Shown: positions 44,299-53,229, numbered from the stretch's first letter. The stretch is 64,000 nucleotides of DNA from UBA9926 sp913064795 (GCA_045560765.1 JBJKZD010000004.1:1-64000); one strand, 5' to 3'. A program made the numbers and translations. The notes: a model not told the origin generated them from the sequence alone.

Positions 44299-46532
44299 AT
44301 GTCTTCCGTAAACCTTCTCTGGCGTTTTTAGCGCTCTTATTCACTTGCCTTGGGTTCGGTCTCCACCAATGGACGACTTCGCCTCCAGAGCCACATGTCG
44401 CCGGCGTTTCGGGACAATTCTCCGCTTACACGGCCTTTGATCTCCTAGCGCGGCTTTTAGGCGATGAACAACCGCACCCGACTGGCTCAACGGCCAATCA
44501 TCGCGTTCGAGATGAGATCGTGTCTGTACTGACTGAGCTTGGGCTAGACAGTGAGATACAAAGAACTTGGGGATGTTCGTCCCGCGGCTCGCGGTGTGCA
44601 TGGGTTGAAAACATCATCAGTATTGTGCCTGGTCAAGAAAAGGGCCCGTATGTCGCACTGATGGCGCACTATGATTCTGTTCCTGCTGCGCCCGGTGCCG
44701 GTGATGATGGCGCAGGGGTAGTGACCCTGCTTGAAACCGCTCGCTTATTGAGCGGCGAACCACAAGCGCGTTGGCCATTATTGTTAATCTTTACCGATGC
44801 TGAAGAGTTGGGTTTGCTGGGTGCAGAAGCCTTTTTCGAGGAGCATCCTAAGCGCGACCAAATCGGCTTGTTACTCAATATTGAGGGCTCCGGGTCAAGC
44901 GGGATCAGCCAAATTATTCGAACCCAATCGCCCAATGACGCCATTATCAATGCTTACAGCAGCGCGCCTATGCCCTCCGGACTATCGGTTATTAACGAGA
45001 TATTTAAGCGCATGCCGAATGATACGGATTTTAGCGTGGCTATGCGTGCTGGCATTCCGGGCGCCGATTTTGCGTTTGCAGCAGAGCGAAGCCATTATCA
45101 CACACCCCTTGATCGCCTCCTTTCTTTGGATCTTTCGACGCTCCAGCATCATGGAGATAACATCTGGCCCTTAGTAAGGATGCTGGTGAACGAGCCCTCC
45201 TTGTCGGGAAATGCGGATTTAAGTTACCAGCCCCTCTTCGGTTGGTGGTTGAAATGGCCGGCGGGCCTCAACGTGATGCTCTTTGCATGCATCAGCCTCG
45301 TCTTGGGTTATGTGCTGTATCGTGATCATGGCCTACTGACCATTCTAAAAAGCGGGTTTGTTGGACTGTCCGCGGTTGTCATGGCATTAGCGGTAACCCA
45401 CGGATTATTTTCGCTGCTCTGGTCCTTAAAAGGAGGGCAGACCAGTTGGCCAGCCTATGACCTGCCGCTTCGTGTGCTGCTTGTAGCTTTTACCTTGTGT
45501 CTACTACTGCTTATGGCGGGCATGACGACTCGCCAAGGAACGTTGGCACAGCGGCTCTTTGGTGGAATTTTAGTGTGGTGGCTATTGGGGCTTTTGTTCT
45601 TAATTGCGTTGCCTGCAGCCGTTAACCTCGTTGTTCCAACGCTCGTCTTTGGTGCGGGTTTGCTGTTTCTGCGAGTTTGGCTTTCGTCGATAAGCTTTCA
45701 AATTGGCGCTTTTGTGCTGCTGCTGATATCGATTCCTCAGTCTCTGGGCCTGGTTATTCCCCTGGAGGAAAGTCAGGGTTACCGATTGCTGCTCGCTTTT
45801 TTGCCTTCGCTTGGCATGTTCTTAGTGGTCTTGGTGCCGTTTTTAGCCAGCAGAAAGCGTACTTTGTTTATTTTGCCCTTGACCTTCTTGAGCATCGCAG
45901 CTGCCGCAAACGTGCTCGTTTTGCCGCTGTATAGCGCTGATAGGCCGCAGCACATCAGTTTTAGGCTGGTTTCCAACCCGGGTCACTCGACAACCCTTGG
46001 CATTACGAGCCCCGATAATCTCAGCGAGGACTGGATTCGCCTGGATAAAAAAACCGCCGAGGCGCAGTTGCCCTGGGCTGTGAGGTCGTCCGACGTGATC
46101 ATTGAGGTTGAGTCAGCTGCACTTGAGCGACCGACTTTTCAACTTCAAGAAACAACGATCGGAGATGCTGGCATCGAGCACGAGCTGGTGATCGAAAGTG
46201 AGCGTTTAGGTGACACCCTAACGCTTGTGTTGACCGATGCACCTGCTGACTTAAGATTTAATCTCAATGGTCGCTGGCATCCGGTAACCAAAGCGCGCTG
46301 GGGCGCGATGAAGGGGCTCAAAGTACTGAGCCTTTCTGGGATTCGGGGACAGAGCGTGGGTTTGAAACTTCAGCACAACGAACCGCATTTAATTAAAGGT
46401 TATCTTGTTGATGTCCAATATGGGCTACCCATAGCCTTAGATCATTTTTCAGAAAAGCGCGGCCAGCTCGCTGTCCCGGTGCGCACAGGAGACCATTCGC
46501 TTGCTTATCAGTCCTTTCAAATCAGTCCATAA
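44295..46532 (+). CDS. Membrane-anchored M28 family zinc aminopeptidase
   Basis: A 745-residue protein with an N-terminal membrane anchor (about 8-24) and a large M28 domain (about 35-310). Zinc-site motifs are AHYDS (H125, D127), GAGDDGAG, TDAEELGLLGAEAF with the catalytic Glu pair, and the late SHYHTPLDRL His. About eight membrane helices follow (about 325-550), then a C-terminal soluble beta-rich domain (about 560-745). The architecture resembles Fxna/ER-type or vacuolar M28 peptidases (M28 + TM + C-terminal domain) found scattered in gammaproteobacteria. The GTG start overlaps the stop of the MBL gene, and the end overlaps the patatin gene, so all three form one unit. Confidence 0.88.
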   Translation: MNVFRKPSLAFLALLFTCLGFGLHQWTTSPPEPHVAGVSGQFSAYTAFDLLARLLGDEQPHPTGSTANHRVRDEIVSVLTELGLDSEIQRTWGCSSRGSRCAWVENIISIVPGQEKGPYVALMAHYDSVPAAPGAGDDGAGVVTLLETARLLSGEPQARWPLLLIFTDAEELGLLGAEAFFEEHPKRDQIGLLLNIEGSGSSGISQIIRTQSPNDAIINAYSSAPMPSGLSVINEIFKRMPNDTDFSVAMRAGIPGADFAFAAERSHYHTPLDRLLSLDLSTLQHHGDNIWPLVRMLVNEPSLSGNADLSYQPLFGWWLKWPAGLNVMLFACISLVLGYVLYRDHGLLTILKSGFVGLSAVVMALAVTHGLFSLLWSLKGGQTSWPAYDLPLRVLLVAFTLCLLLLMAGMTTRQGTLAQRLFGGILVWWLLGLLFLIALPAAVNLVVPTLVFGAGLLFLRVWLSSISFQIGAFVLLLISIPQSLGLVIPLEESQGYRLLLAFLPSLGMFLVVLVPFLASRKRTLFILPLTFLSIAAAANVLVLPLYSADRPQHISFRLVSNPGHSTTLGITSPDNLSEDWIRLDKKTAEAQLPWAVRSSDVIIEVESAALERPTFQLQETTIGDAGIEHELVIESERLGDTLTLVLTDAPADLRFNLNGRWHPVTKARWGAMKGLKVLSLSGIRGQSVGLKLQHNEPHLIKGYLVDVQYGLPIALDHFSEKRGQLAVPVRTGDHSLAYQSFQISP

Positions 46533-48792
46533 ATCCGTGCGGCTAAGTCATAGCACTCAGGCCTTTTACTCAGCCTCTTCTCAAACACTGACCAAAAAAC
46601 ACTGTGTTTCAGGTTTTTACGGGTTCAGCCTGCTGATGCTTTTTTGTGTCGTTGCTAGCTTCTCAGGGATTACTCTTGCCGGCGATGCCTTGGAACGGCC
46701 CAAAATTGGGCTTGTTTTGGCCGGAGGCGGTGCTCGTGGTGCAGCCCATATTGCAGTCTTAAAGTATCTTGATGCGCATAAAATTCCAGTTGATATTGTG
46801 ACCGGCACCAGCATGGGTGCGATCGTAGGGGGGCTTTATGCGTCGGGCTTATCTGCCTTGGCGATTGAATCCCTTATGTTGGAGATGGATTGGGAAGCGG
46901 CCCTCATTGATGATGTGCCCAGACAAGATCGGTCCATGCAACGAAAGTTTCGTGAGGACCGTTTTTCTGTAGGCGGGACTCCCGGGTTTGGGAACGGCGA
47001 GTTAAAGTTTCCAAGCGGCGCGATTCAAGGTCAAAACGTTATTTTGGCGCTTCAACAGATGACCTCACATGTTGCCGATATCCAAGATTTCGATAATCTG
47101 CCGAGGCCTTTCAAGGCCGTTGCAACCGATATCGTATCCGGGGAGATGGTTGTGCTTGACCAAGGAGACCTTGCCGTTGCGCTTAGAGCCTCAATGGGTG
47201 TTCCCGCAATTTTCGCACCGATAGAAGTCGACGGTCGCCTTTTGGTCGATGGAGGCATTACTAATAATTTGCCCGTCGGTTTAGCGCAGGAAATGGGTGC
47301 TGAAATTTTGATTGTTGTTGATATCACTTCACCAATGTTAGCGCGAGAGGGTCTAACCAATTTGCTCTCGATCACGGATCAATTGACTCGGCTACTGGTT
47401 GTTAACAACACGACTCATCAAAAGGCGCTGCTAAAATCCACTGACTTATTGCTGGTTCCAAATTTAGAGGAGTTTTCGGCAATCGCATTTTCGGATGCCG
47501 AGGCTGTGATCAAGACAACCGAGACCTATCTCAACAATCGATCCGCTGATTTTGACGGCTTGAAAGGGTTGCGGATTGAAAACCCGCCACCGATGCCTTT
47601 ACACACTCAAACAGCCAGGATTGATGAAATTCGACTAAAGAACCAGTCTGGGTTAGATGATCAGGTCTTGTTAAATAGAGTTTTCACCCAAGTAGGGGAT
47701 GCCTTCGATCTTGATCGTGTTGCACAGGATGTTAATAGAATTCATGGTTTGGGTCAGTTTGAATTAGTGTCCTATCAATTTAAAACGATCGAAGATCGTG
47801 CTTTGCTCGACATAGCAGCGGATGGTAAAGACTGGGGCCCTAATTATCTTCATTTTGGATTTAACTTAGAGAGTGAGTTCAAGCACGACTCGCGTGTTTC
47901 ATTTTTACTGGGCTATTCAAGGCAACAGTTGTCACCAAACGGCGCAGAGTGGATTAGCAGTGTGAGCATCGGTGATGAGCCCGGAGTGGATACCTCGCTG
48001 TATTGGCCATTTGGTGAGTCTGGGCAGGCCTATTGGTTTGCGGATGCTGGTTATTCGGATCAAGCGCTCTTTGATTACGCAAACAATGAAAGATCGAGCG
48101 TGTATGCCCTAAGGGGGCTAAACGGCGGCTTTGGAATTGGTTACGAATATCTAGGCCGCTGGAGGACAACCTTTGGAGTGCGCCAGAGCAAGGGCAGGGC
48201 GTTGGCAGTCAGTGGCTTAGAAACAAGAGAAAATTTGAGATTTAGGGATTCGAGCTTGCAGTGGCAATTCTCCTTTGACACACGCGATGATGTTGATTTC
48301 CCTGCTCATGGGGCAATTGTTGAGGCGAAGTGGGACTACTATTTTGACGCGCTTGACCGGGAGCAACCCTACAGTCAGTGGCGCTTCAGGGCGGGTCGGT
48401 ATTTTGAATACCAGCAACATAATTTAGGAATGAACCTGCACTTGGGCTCGACGAATTCGAAACCTAACGTGAATAATGAATTTCGGGTTGGTGGCTATGG
48501 ACTCCTGACGGGACTCAATAGCCAGGAGCTTCGTGGCGCGACGATGGGCGCCTTATCCCTAATCTATTATCAGCGTTACAATGCACTTCCTGCGCTCGAT
48601 GGCTTAATTGGTGCAACGCTTGAATATGGCGGTGCATGGTCAAAGCGTCAGGAAGTGAGTGCTGAAACGGCCCTGGGTTCATTGGGCCTTTTCATTGGCG
48701 CAGATACGCCCCTTGGTACCCTTCAAATTGGTTTTGCAGCAGCAGAGGGCGGTCAGCATAATTATTACGCCAGACTGGGACGGGTATTCTAG
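46501..48792 (+). CDS. PlpD-type patatin phospholipase with POTRA and outer-membrane barrel (type Vd)
   Basis: A 763-residue protein. A signal segment (about 40-60) precedes a patatin domain (about 66-370): GGGARGAAH oxyanion loop, GTSMG with nucleophile Ser104 and DGGITNN with Asp250 completing the dyad. A POTRA domain (about 375-440) and a 16-strand BamA/TamA-like barrel (about 460-763, terminal RVF) follow. This is the type Vd (PlpD) autotransporter layout. TTG 46501 has AGGAG 9 nt upstream, while a GTG at 46537 lacks one. With TTG the leader is long, as in other type V proteins. It overlaps the M28 gene by 32 bases. A lipase displayed on or released from the cell surface is expected. Confidence 0.9.
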   Translation: MLISPFKSVHKSVRLSHSTQAFYSASSQTLTKKHCVSGFYGFSLLMLFCVVASFSGITLAGDALERPKIGLVLAGGGARGAAHIAVLKYLDAHKIPVDIVTGTSMGAIVGGLYASGLSALAIESLMLEMDWEAALIDDVPRQDRSMQRKFREDRFSVGGTPGFGNGELKFPSGAIQGQNVILALQQMTSHVADIQDFDNLPRPFKAVATDIVSGEMVVLDQGDLAVALRASMGVPAIFAPIEVDGRLLVDGGITNNLPVGLAQEMGAEILIVVDITSPMLAREGLTNLLSITDQLTRLLVVNNTTHQKALLKSTDLLLVPNLEEFSAIAFSDAEAVIKTTETYLNNRSADFDGLKGLRIENPPPMPLHTQTARIDEIRLKNQSGLDDQVLLNRVFTQVGDAFDLDRVAQDVNRIHGLGQFELVSYQFKTIEDRALLDIAADGKDWGPNYLHFGFNLESEFKHDSRVSFLLGYSRQQLSPNGAEWISSVSIGDEPGVDTSLYWPFGESGQAYWFADAGYSDQALFDYANNERSSVYALRGLNGGFGIGYEYLGRWRTTFGVRQSKGRALAVSGLETRENLRFRDSSLQWQFSFDTRDDVDFPAHGAIVEAKWDYYFDALDREQPYSQWRFRAGRYFEYQQHNLGMNLHLGSTNSKPNVNNEFRVGGYGLLTGLNSQELRGATMGALSLIYYQRYNALPALDGLIGATLEYGGAWSKRQEVSAETALGSLGLFIGADTPLGTLQIGFAAAEGGQHNYYARLGRVF

Positions 48793-48818
48793 GGTTCAGC
48801 TTAGTTTTGTTGATAACC

Positions 48819-49442
48819 TTATTGCGGGGTTGACGTAGGTCGGGCGCTTTTCCGTTCAGGTGCTTCAGTGTTGCCTGCTTCTGTATTGACTGCTTGTAGC
48901 TGAGCAGGGTCCACATTAAGCGTTTTTAGTTGTTTAACGAGATCGATGCCGGCGTTTCGGGGTGAGACGCTTTTGTCGATGAAAAGAATGATGCCCTTTT
49001 CATCAATATAGTAGGTCCATCTTCGAGCGAAGCCTGAACTGCTTAAAACACCGTAAGCTCGAGAAACCCGTCCATCTGAATCCGACAGAATTGGGAAACT
49101 TGCATTGTTTTTATTGGCGAAGGCAGTGTTATCCTCAACCGAGTCGGTACTTGCCATAAAGTATCGCACGTTGAAGTTTTGAATGGCCGAATCGCTGTCA
49201 CGCAGTGATTTGCATTCTAGCGTTCAACCGCCAGTAAAGGCCTTGGGGAAGAACGCGATCACAACAAAGTGCTTATCACGATGTTCAGACAGGCTGTGGA
49301 TTTGACCGTCGGAACCTTGGAGTAAAAAATCGGGTGCGGTGTCGCCGACTTCCAGCGCGCCAGCATTCAACGTAACGGCAAGCATCAGCGCTGAGGTTAA
49401 AGCGTATAAACAACGCTTCGCATTTAAAAGGGAGCCGGTCAT
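48819..49442 (-). CDS. Selenocysteine-containing peroxiredoxin (TGA recoded at the peroxidatic position)
   Basis: A 207-residue exported peroxiredoxin read through one in-frame TGA at 49226-49224. Signal peptide about 1-29; thioredoxin-like AhpC/TSA fold with VGDTAPDFLLQGSDG, VVIAFFPKAFTGG, then residue 73 = TGA, then TLEC77KSLRDSD, FMASTDSVEDN and SFPILSDSDGRVSRAYGV. In peroxiredoxins the residue after FTGG is the peroxidatic Cys, so TGA sits exactly where Sec would act. No other stop lies in the frame. A hairpin follows the TGA at SECIS distance, and selA and selB are at 57070-60335. C77 is a possible resolving residue (UxxxC). ATG 49442 overlaps the DUF4384 stop (ATGA). Automated annotation would split this into two fragments. 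It probably reduces periplasmic peroxides. Confidence 0.88.
49190..49210 (-). promoter_or_regulatory. Putative bacterial SECIS hairpin
   Basis: In the mRNA, 13 nt after the UGA, arms AAUCACUG and CAGCGAUU pair with one A-C mismatch (seven of eight pairs) around the five-base loop CGUGA, which contains GU. The loop lies 22-26 nt after UGA, close to the fdhF SECIS geometry. The stem is inside the coding sequence, as in known bacterial SECIS elements. Pairing was judged by eye. Confidence 0.65.
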
Positions 49443-50299
49443 GGGTCCTTCCGGGTGGTTAGATTAACGTGAGATTCTGCAAATTCTGAAACCTCTGGAA
49501 GTTGGCTTGGACTAGCCTGCCCCGGCGGTCTAGCGGTTAGTTTTATGCCCCGTGTCTTTTTGGCGACATCCTGAGGTTGGACTTCGAGTACAGGGCCTAA
49601 ATTGGTAGTCTCTAAATCACCTAAAGGGGATGTGCTGGCGTAAACCGAAACGGTCTCCCCACCAAATGGGGGTTGCACGACGAGATCATATCGATCCAAG
49701 CCGCTCGGCACCTCGTAGCTGACACCGCCCTGGAAGTAGACATCATCCCTGTATGGGTTGGGCAACAGTTGCAGCTGGGTCCCGGCAGCATCTTTATAAA
49801 TAATGCGACCAAAAAAAGGCTTGTTCGATCGCAGATAGATTTTAAGGGTTTGATTCTCTACGAGCTCAGTTTGATTCGTCCAGATCTTCACGGCTAAGGG
49901 AGCGCTGGGGTCGTCGGCGAAATTTGCCGTTTGAGCCACCCGGTCATAAGCCGCTCGCGAGGGTATGACTTCTGCTTGGATTTTGACTTGATAACAATCT
50001 CCGGTGCCAGGATCATCCCATGTTGCTTTTAAAATTTCTAAGACCTGAACCTCGGCTTTGGCAAAGGATTCCACCAAGTCTCGTTTTAGGCTGAAATTTT
50101 CCATTTCAGTCGTGCTTTCAATATACGTTTTGGAGAATTCCATGGCTTGCCGCTTGGCATCTTGCAGCGCAAGTTGTTCAGTTTGTTTTTTTGAATAATC
50201 AACGCCCATGCAGGAGTAACCTTCGGCCTCGGTGATGGACGATTGCTGCGCAGCGGCATGGCTGGCGATGATAAAAATGAGGGCAAAATAGAACCGCAT
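49439..50299 (-). CDS. DUF4384 envelope protein with LPP20-like N-terminal region
   Basis: A 286-residue exported protein, signal peptide about 1-18. An N-terminal region (about 25-120) has the helix pattern of LPP20/FlgP-type domains (EQLALQDAKRQAMEFSKTYIES). The C-terminal half has the DUF4384 core LKIYLRSNKPFFGRIIYKDAAG, LLPNPYRDDVYFQGGVSYEVP and YDLVVQPPFGGETVSVYAS. DUF4384 modules are usually attached to surface or periplasmic proteins and are thought to mediate interactions. It lies 15 bases after the LPP20 gene and overlaps the peroxiredoxin start. A pair of cysteines (C31-like GYSCMG and GTGDCYQ) could form a disulfide, which would give the co-transcribed selenoprotein a thiol partner; that is speculation. 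Confidence 0.82.
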   Translation of the reverse strand: MRFYFALIFIIASHAAAQQSSITEAEGYSCMGVDYSKKQTEQLALQDAKRQAMEFSKTYIESTTEMENFSLKRDLVESFAKAEVQVLEILKATWDDPGTGDCYQVKIQAEVIPSRAAYDRVAQTANFADDPSAPLAVKIWTNQTELVENQTLKIYLRSNKPFFGRIIYKDAAGTQLQLLPNPYRDDVYFQGGVSYEVPSGLDRYDLVVQPPFGGETVSVYASTSPLGDLETTNLGPVLEVQPQDVAKKTRGIKLTARPPGQASPSQLPEVSEFAESHVNLTTRKDP

Positions 50300-50314
50300 A
50301 AAAAATCCTGTTAG

Positions 50315-51292
50315 TTATAAAACGATGATAACCCCTGCATCTTGCATTAGACCATCGCTGATCAACTGCTCAAGCTGCTTGGACGCCTCGGTGTTGAGTA
50401 CGATCTCTGTGCGAGTGTCTCCCCATGTCCTGAGGGCTTTCAGTACAACGGGTCTCTCGCCGACGATGGGATGCTGCCGTGCGGTGGTCACATCCCTTGT
50501 AAAAAGCGATACCAACTGTCCTCGTGCGGCATAGGAATGTCGTTTTTGAGGGTTAGGATAAATAACGCCAGCTCTGATCTTACGAATTTTAGGGGACATT
50601 GAAGGAATAAAGTTGCTTCCCCGAGCATCAATCACCAGTCCGGTTGGCGTCATATCGGTTTCTTGTTTGGGTGGCCTGGGCTCACTGAGCAATTTTTCAA
50701 GCGCGTTTATTCGTTGGCTTAAACGGTCAAAGGGTGCTCGCCAGCCTGCAACTTCACTGGCGATCGCTGGCTCTGCAATGTGGTCAAGGAGGTAATCAAG
50801 GGAGGCATACAAGAAGTTTGTAACTGAGTTTGGGCTTTGACTCGACTGCATCGCATTTTCTGCAACGGTTTGATAGACATCACGAGCAAAGTTGCCCGCA
50901 AGGGGTGCCGAGATCGATACCTCGCAGGTGCCGTCTTCTTGAGGGCGGCGGCTGTCCATTACCGCGCCTTGCAGCGTACCTTGCACGCTTGATTTGATAA
51001 TGTCGCTTTCTACCATCAAGTTCTCAACAATGGTGATACCCTCGACTCGAACGCCTTGGAGTGATTCCAACAGATTACGTTGAGCATCCACTAGAGCGGC
51101 TCGGCAGGCCATCATTTTCGACAGGCTAGTGGGAGTGCCTTGCTTCGCTAGGCCAGCACCTTCTGCAGTTGCAGAACCAGCAGTCCAATTAACGCCACTG
51201 TTTGCTCCGACCCACTCAATATAGTCGTCAGCTGCAATAGCTGAACTGTAAAGCAGGATCACTGTGACCAGGGAATGACGAAAATTTTTCAT
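50315..51292 (-). CDS. LPP20-type envelope protein, paralogue 3
   Basis: A 325-residue exported protein. ATG 51292 has AGGAG 6 nt upstream and gives a signal peptide ending SAIA-ADD. The LPP20-like domain has CRAALVDAQRNLLESLQGVRV and ESDIIKSSVQGTLQGAV. A helical middle with a short Pro-rich linker is followed by the C-terminal domain TGLVIDARGSNFIPSMS to the terminal DAGVIIVL. These are the same two domains as in 33835-34767 and 36494-37507, which lie 14-17 kb away on the other strand. It lies between the GNA1162-like lipoprotein and the DUF4384 gene in one close-packed operon. Two cysteines are present in the first domain (ACRAA, GTCEV). Confidence 0.83.
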   Translation of the reverse strand: MKNFRHSLVTVILLYSSAIAADDYIEWVGANSGVNWTAGSATAEGAGLAKQGTPTSLSKMMACRAALVDAQRNLLESLQGVRVEGITIVENLMVESDIIKSSVQGTLQGAVMDSRRPQEDGTCEVSISAPLAGNFARDVYQTVAENAMQSSQSPNSVTNFLYASLDYLLDHIAEPAIASEVAGWRAPFDRLSQRINALEKLLSEPRPPKQETDMTPTGLVIDARGSNFIPSMSPKIRKIRAGVIYPNPQKRHSYAARGQLVSLFTRDVTTARQHPIVGERPVVLKALRTWGDTRTEIVLNTEASKQLEQLISDGLMQDAGVIIVL

Positions 51293-51320
51293 AGTGGACT
51301 CCTGACAAGGTCTCAAGTGT

Positions 51321-53207
51321 TCAATCTTCCGTCTTACCGAGGACGGTTATCTCGGAAGCGGGAGGCTCGAACGTGTTTTTCGATATTGATATTGCGTAAC
51401 TAGAGCTATTTTGAATGTGAAAGGGTTGATTCTCAATGAAGGTGTTATCTTCGAATGTCGGCTGGGCTTGCTCTGAAATCACAATTCCGGACGCGGATGC
51501 GTTGGAAATTTTATTGGTCATCAACCGCGGTTTCGCACTGCCTGAGACCATTACCGCATTAAAGGCTCCGTCGATGCTTGAGTCTTCAACGATCGGTGCG
51601 CCAGCAAGAATCTGGATAGGCACGTTAACCCCGCTGATCTTTAAACCGGAGAGGCTGGACGGCTGATTCGAGCGCAAGACAAGGAACTGGTTGGCAGGAA
51701 CTTCGGTCAGTTGTGAAATCTCTATTGGCTGTTCGGACGTGCCCATTGCATGCAGTTCGCCCAAAACCTCGACCATGGTGTCTGCTGCTAAGGCCAATTT
51801 CACATTAGGCTCGATGAACAGGACGCCATCCTCGGCAAGCTGGATTGAGCCTTTCAATTGATAGGGGCTGAATTCGGAGCGAAGTCGGTAACTGCCGCGG
51901 ATAACGGATGGGAGGGGCCCCTTAATATCAGTGGCTCCGTTATAACGCGGGTCAGAGGCAGCGATTACTCTGATGCGTTGCGTTTGGGTCCTATTGCCTG
52001 CCGTGTCTTCCAGAATGAAATCGATATTCTCTGGCCTGAAGTTAACCAGTCCATCGATCGCCACTGACTCCGCATCTGGAGCCAGTAATCGAGTCTCGCC
52101 GCTTTCCGAACGGGTCACCATAATGTGTTTGATATCCTGGTCTTTCGGAATCGCCCAACGAATTTGAGCGCCTTGATTTCGAGAGGTAACATCCAGCGCT
52201 TTGAGTGAGGCAGGGGGTGTGTTATCGATCGTGAGTAGACCGTAGGGCGAAACCCAAGCGCTGAAGGCACCGTCAGGGTTCATTAATCGGCCAATAACGG
52301 TCTCTTTTTCAAGGTTGATGCTTTGATCTACGATGATTGCGCCAGAATACTGACCGGGATCACCTTCCTTGAGATCGATCAGCCCGAGACCCGAAATAGC
52401 AATCGATGCAGTAAGACCAGGGTCGCCTTCTAGACCGAATTCAAGCTCGTCACCGTAATTCAGCCGCTGTCCCACTCCAGAATGGGCGACATTGGTTATC
52501 GTTGGTCTTTTATCCGAGGTGAGAACAGCTGGCGCAGGCATCTGCTTCGCAAGTGTTCTTCCCAAATCGTCGGCCGCCCGAAATAAATTGATATCTCCAT
52601 AGAGATGCTTTGCAGCTGCTAGGGCGTTAACAATCAAACCTACCGGAGAAGCCGAAACACCTCCAGCATAGGATCTTTGGATATCGGAGACCTCCCAAAT
52701 AAGCTCGTTCGCTGCATTGTAAAATTGCAGGCTAACACCGACTGAGATCCGAGCGCCTACCCCCGCGAAGGTTTTTTCGTAGTGCGTTACATCTCCCAGA
52801 ATGAGCCCGTCAACTCCTAGGGCTGAGCGGAGTTGGTCTAGGTCCTGGCCTTGATTTGTAAAGGTCTCGATGCCTGCGGCGGTGAGTCGGCGATCGACGT
52901 CAACGGTGTGCAGCACACGGTAATTGCGACTGCCAAAATGGTTGGACAGGGTCTGACGAACAGCATCTACCCCCAATTCACTGTCTGTCTGATTATTCAA
53001 AGGCAGGACTGCAATCGTACCGGGAAGGTCAATCGCGGGCGCCGACTCGATTGTCGTTTCCTCAACTGTTGATGTGGTTAGTGGTTGAGCAGTCATCAAA
53101 CCTTGATCTGTTTGAACGGCGCAACCTGAAAGTCCGGCGCCGAGCAGCATTACGACCGGCAACAACACGCGTCTTACGGTTTGGGTGCTATGGGTAAGAG
53201 GGGTCAT
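51321..53207 (-). CDS. Large lipoprotein: GNA1162/DUF799-like N-terminal domain and C-terminal beta-helix
   Basis: A 628-residue lipoprotein. ATG 53207 has AAGGAG 9 nt upstream and the signal peptide ends LLGAGLSGC-A, a clear lipobox. Residues about 65-235 match the GNA1162/DUF799 type (IAVLPLNNQTDSELGVDAVRQTLSNHF, GVDGLILGDVTHYEKTF), a TolB-N/CsgG-like fold. A middle region has two Ig/Fn3-like modules (PYGLLTIDNTPPASLKALDVTS). The C-terminal 170 residues are a right-handed parallel beta-helix with GTSEQPIEISQL- and SSIDGAFNAVMVSG-type rungs. Joining a GNA1162 domain to a beta-helix is unusual, since family members are normally about 220 residues. It follows mlaD-like by 22 bases. Probably an outer-membrane lipoprotein of the same complex. 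Confidence 0.8.
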   Translation of the reverse strand: MTPLTHSTQTVRRVLLPVVMLLGAGLSGCAVQTDQGLMTAQPLTTSTVEETTIESAPAIDLPGTIAVLPLNNQTDSELGVDAVRQTLSNHFGSRNYRVLHTVDVDRRLTAAGIETFTNQGQDLDQLRSALGVDGLILGDVTHYEKTFAGVGARISVGVSLQFYNAANELIWEVSDIQRSYAGGVSASPVGLIVNALAAAKHLYGDINLFRAADDLGRTLAKQMPAPAVLTSDKRPTITNVAHSGVGQRLNYGDELEFGLEGDPGLTASIAISGLGLIDLKEGDPGQYSGAIIVDQSINLEKETVIGRLMNPDGAFSAWVSPYGLLTIDNTPPASLKALDVTSRNQGAQIRWAIPKDQDIKHIMVTRSESGETRLLAPDAESVAIDGLVNFRPENIDFILEDTAGNRTQTQRIRVIAASDPRYNGATDIKGPLPSVIRGSYRLRSEFSPYQLKGSIQLAEDGVLFIEPNVKLALAADTMVEVLGELHAMGTSEQPIEISQLTEVPANQFLVLRSNQPSSLSGLKISGVNVPIQILAGAPIVEDSSIDGAFNAVMVSGSAKPRLMTNKISNASASGIVISEQAQPTFEDNTFIENQPFHIQNSSSYAISISKNTFEPPASEITVLGKTED

Positions 53208-53229
53208 AAGGCTTTGCTCCTTGAGGGTA

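Noticed and set aside
48819..49169. Two separate small genes (116 and 72 codons) at the peroxiredoxin locus
   Set aside because: They are the two halves of one peroxiredoxin on either side of an in-frame TGA at the catalytic position; the downstream half has no ribosome site.
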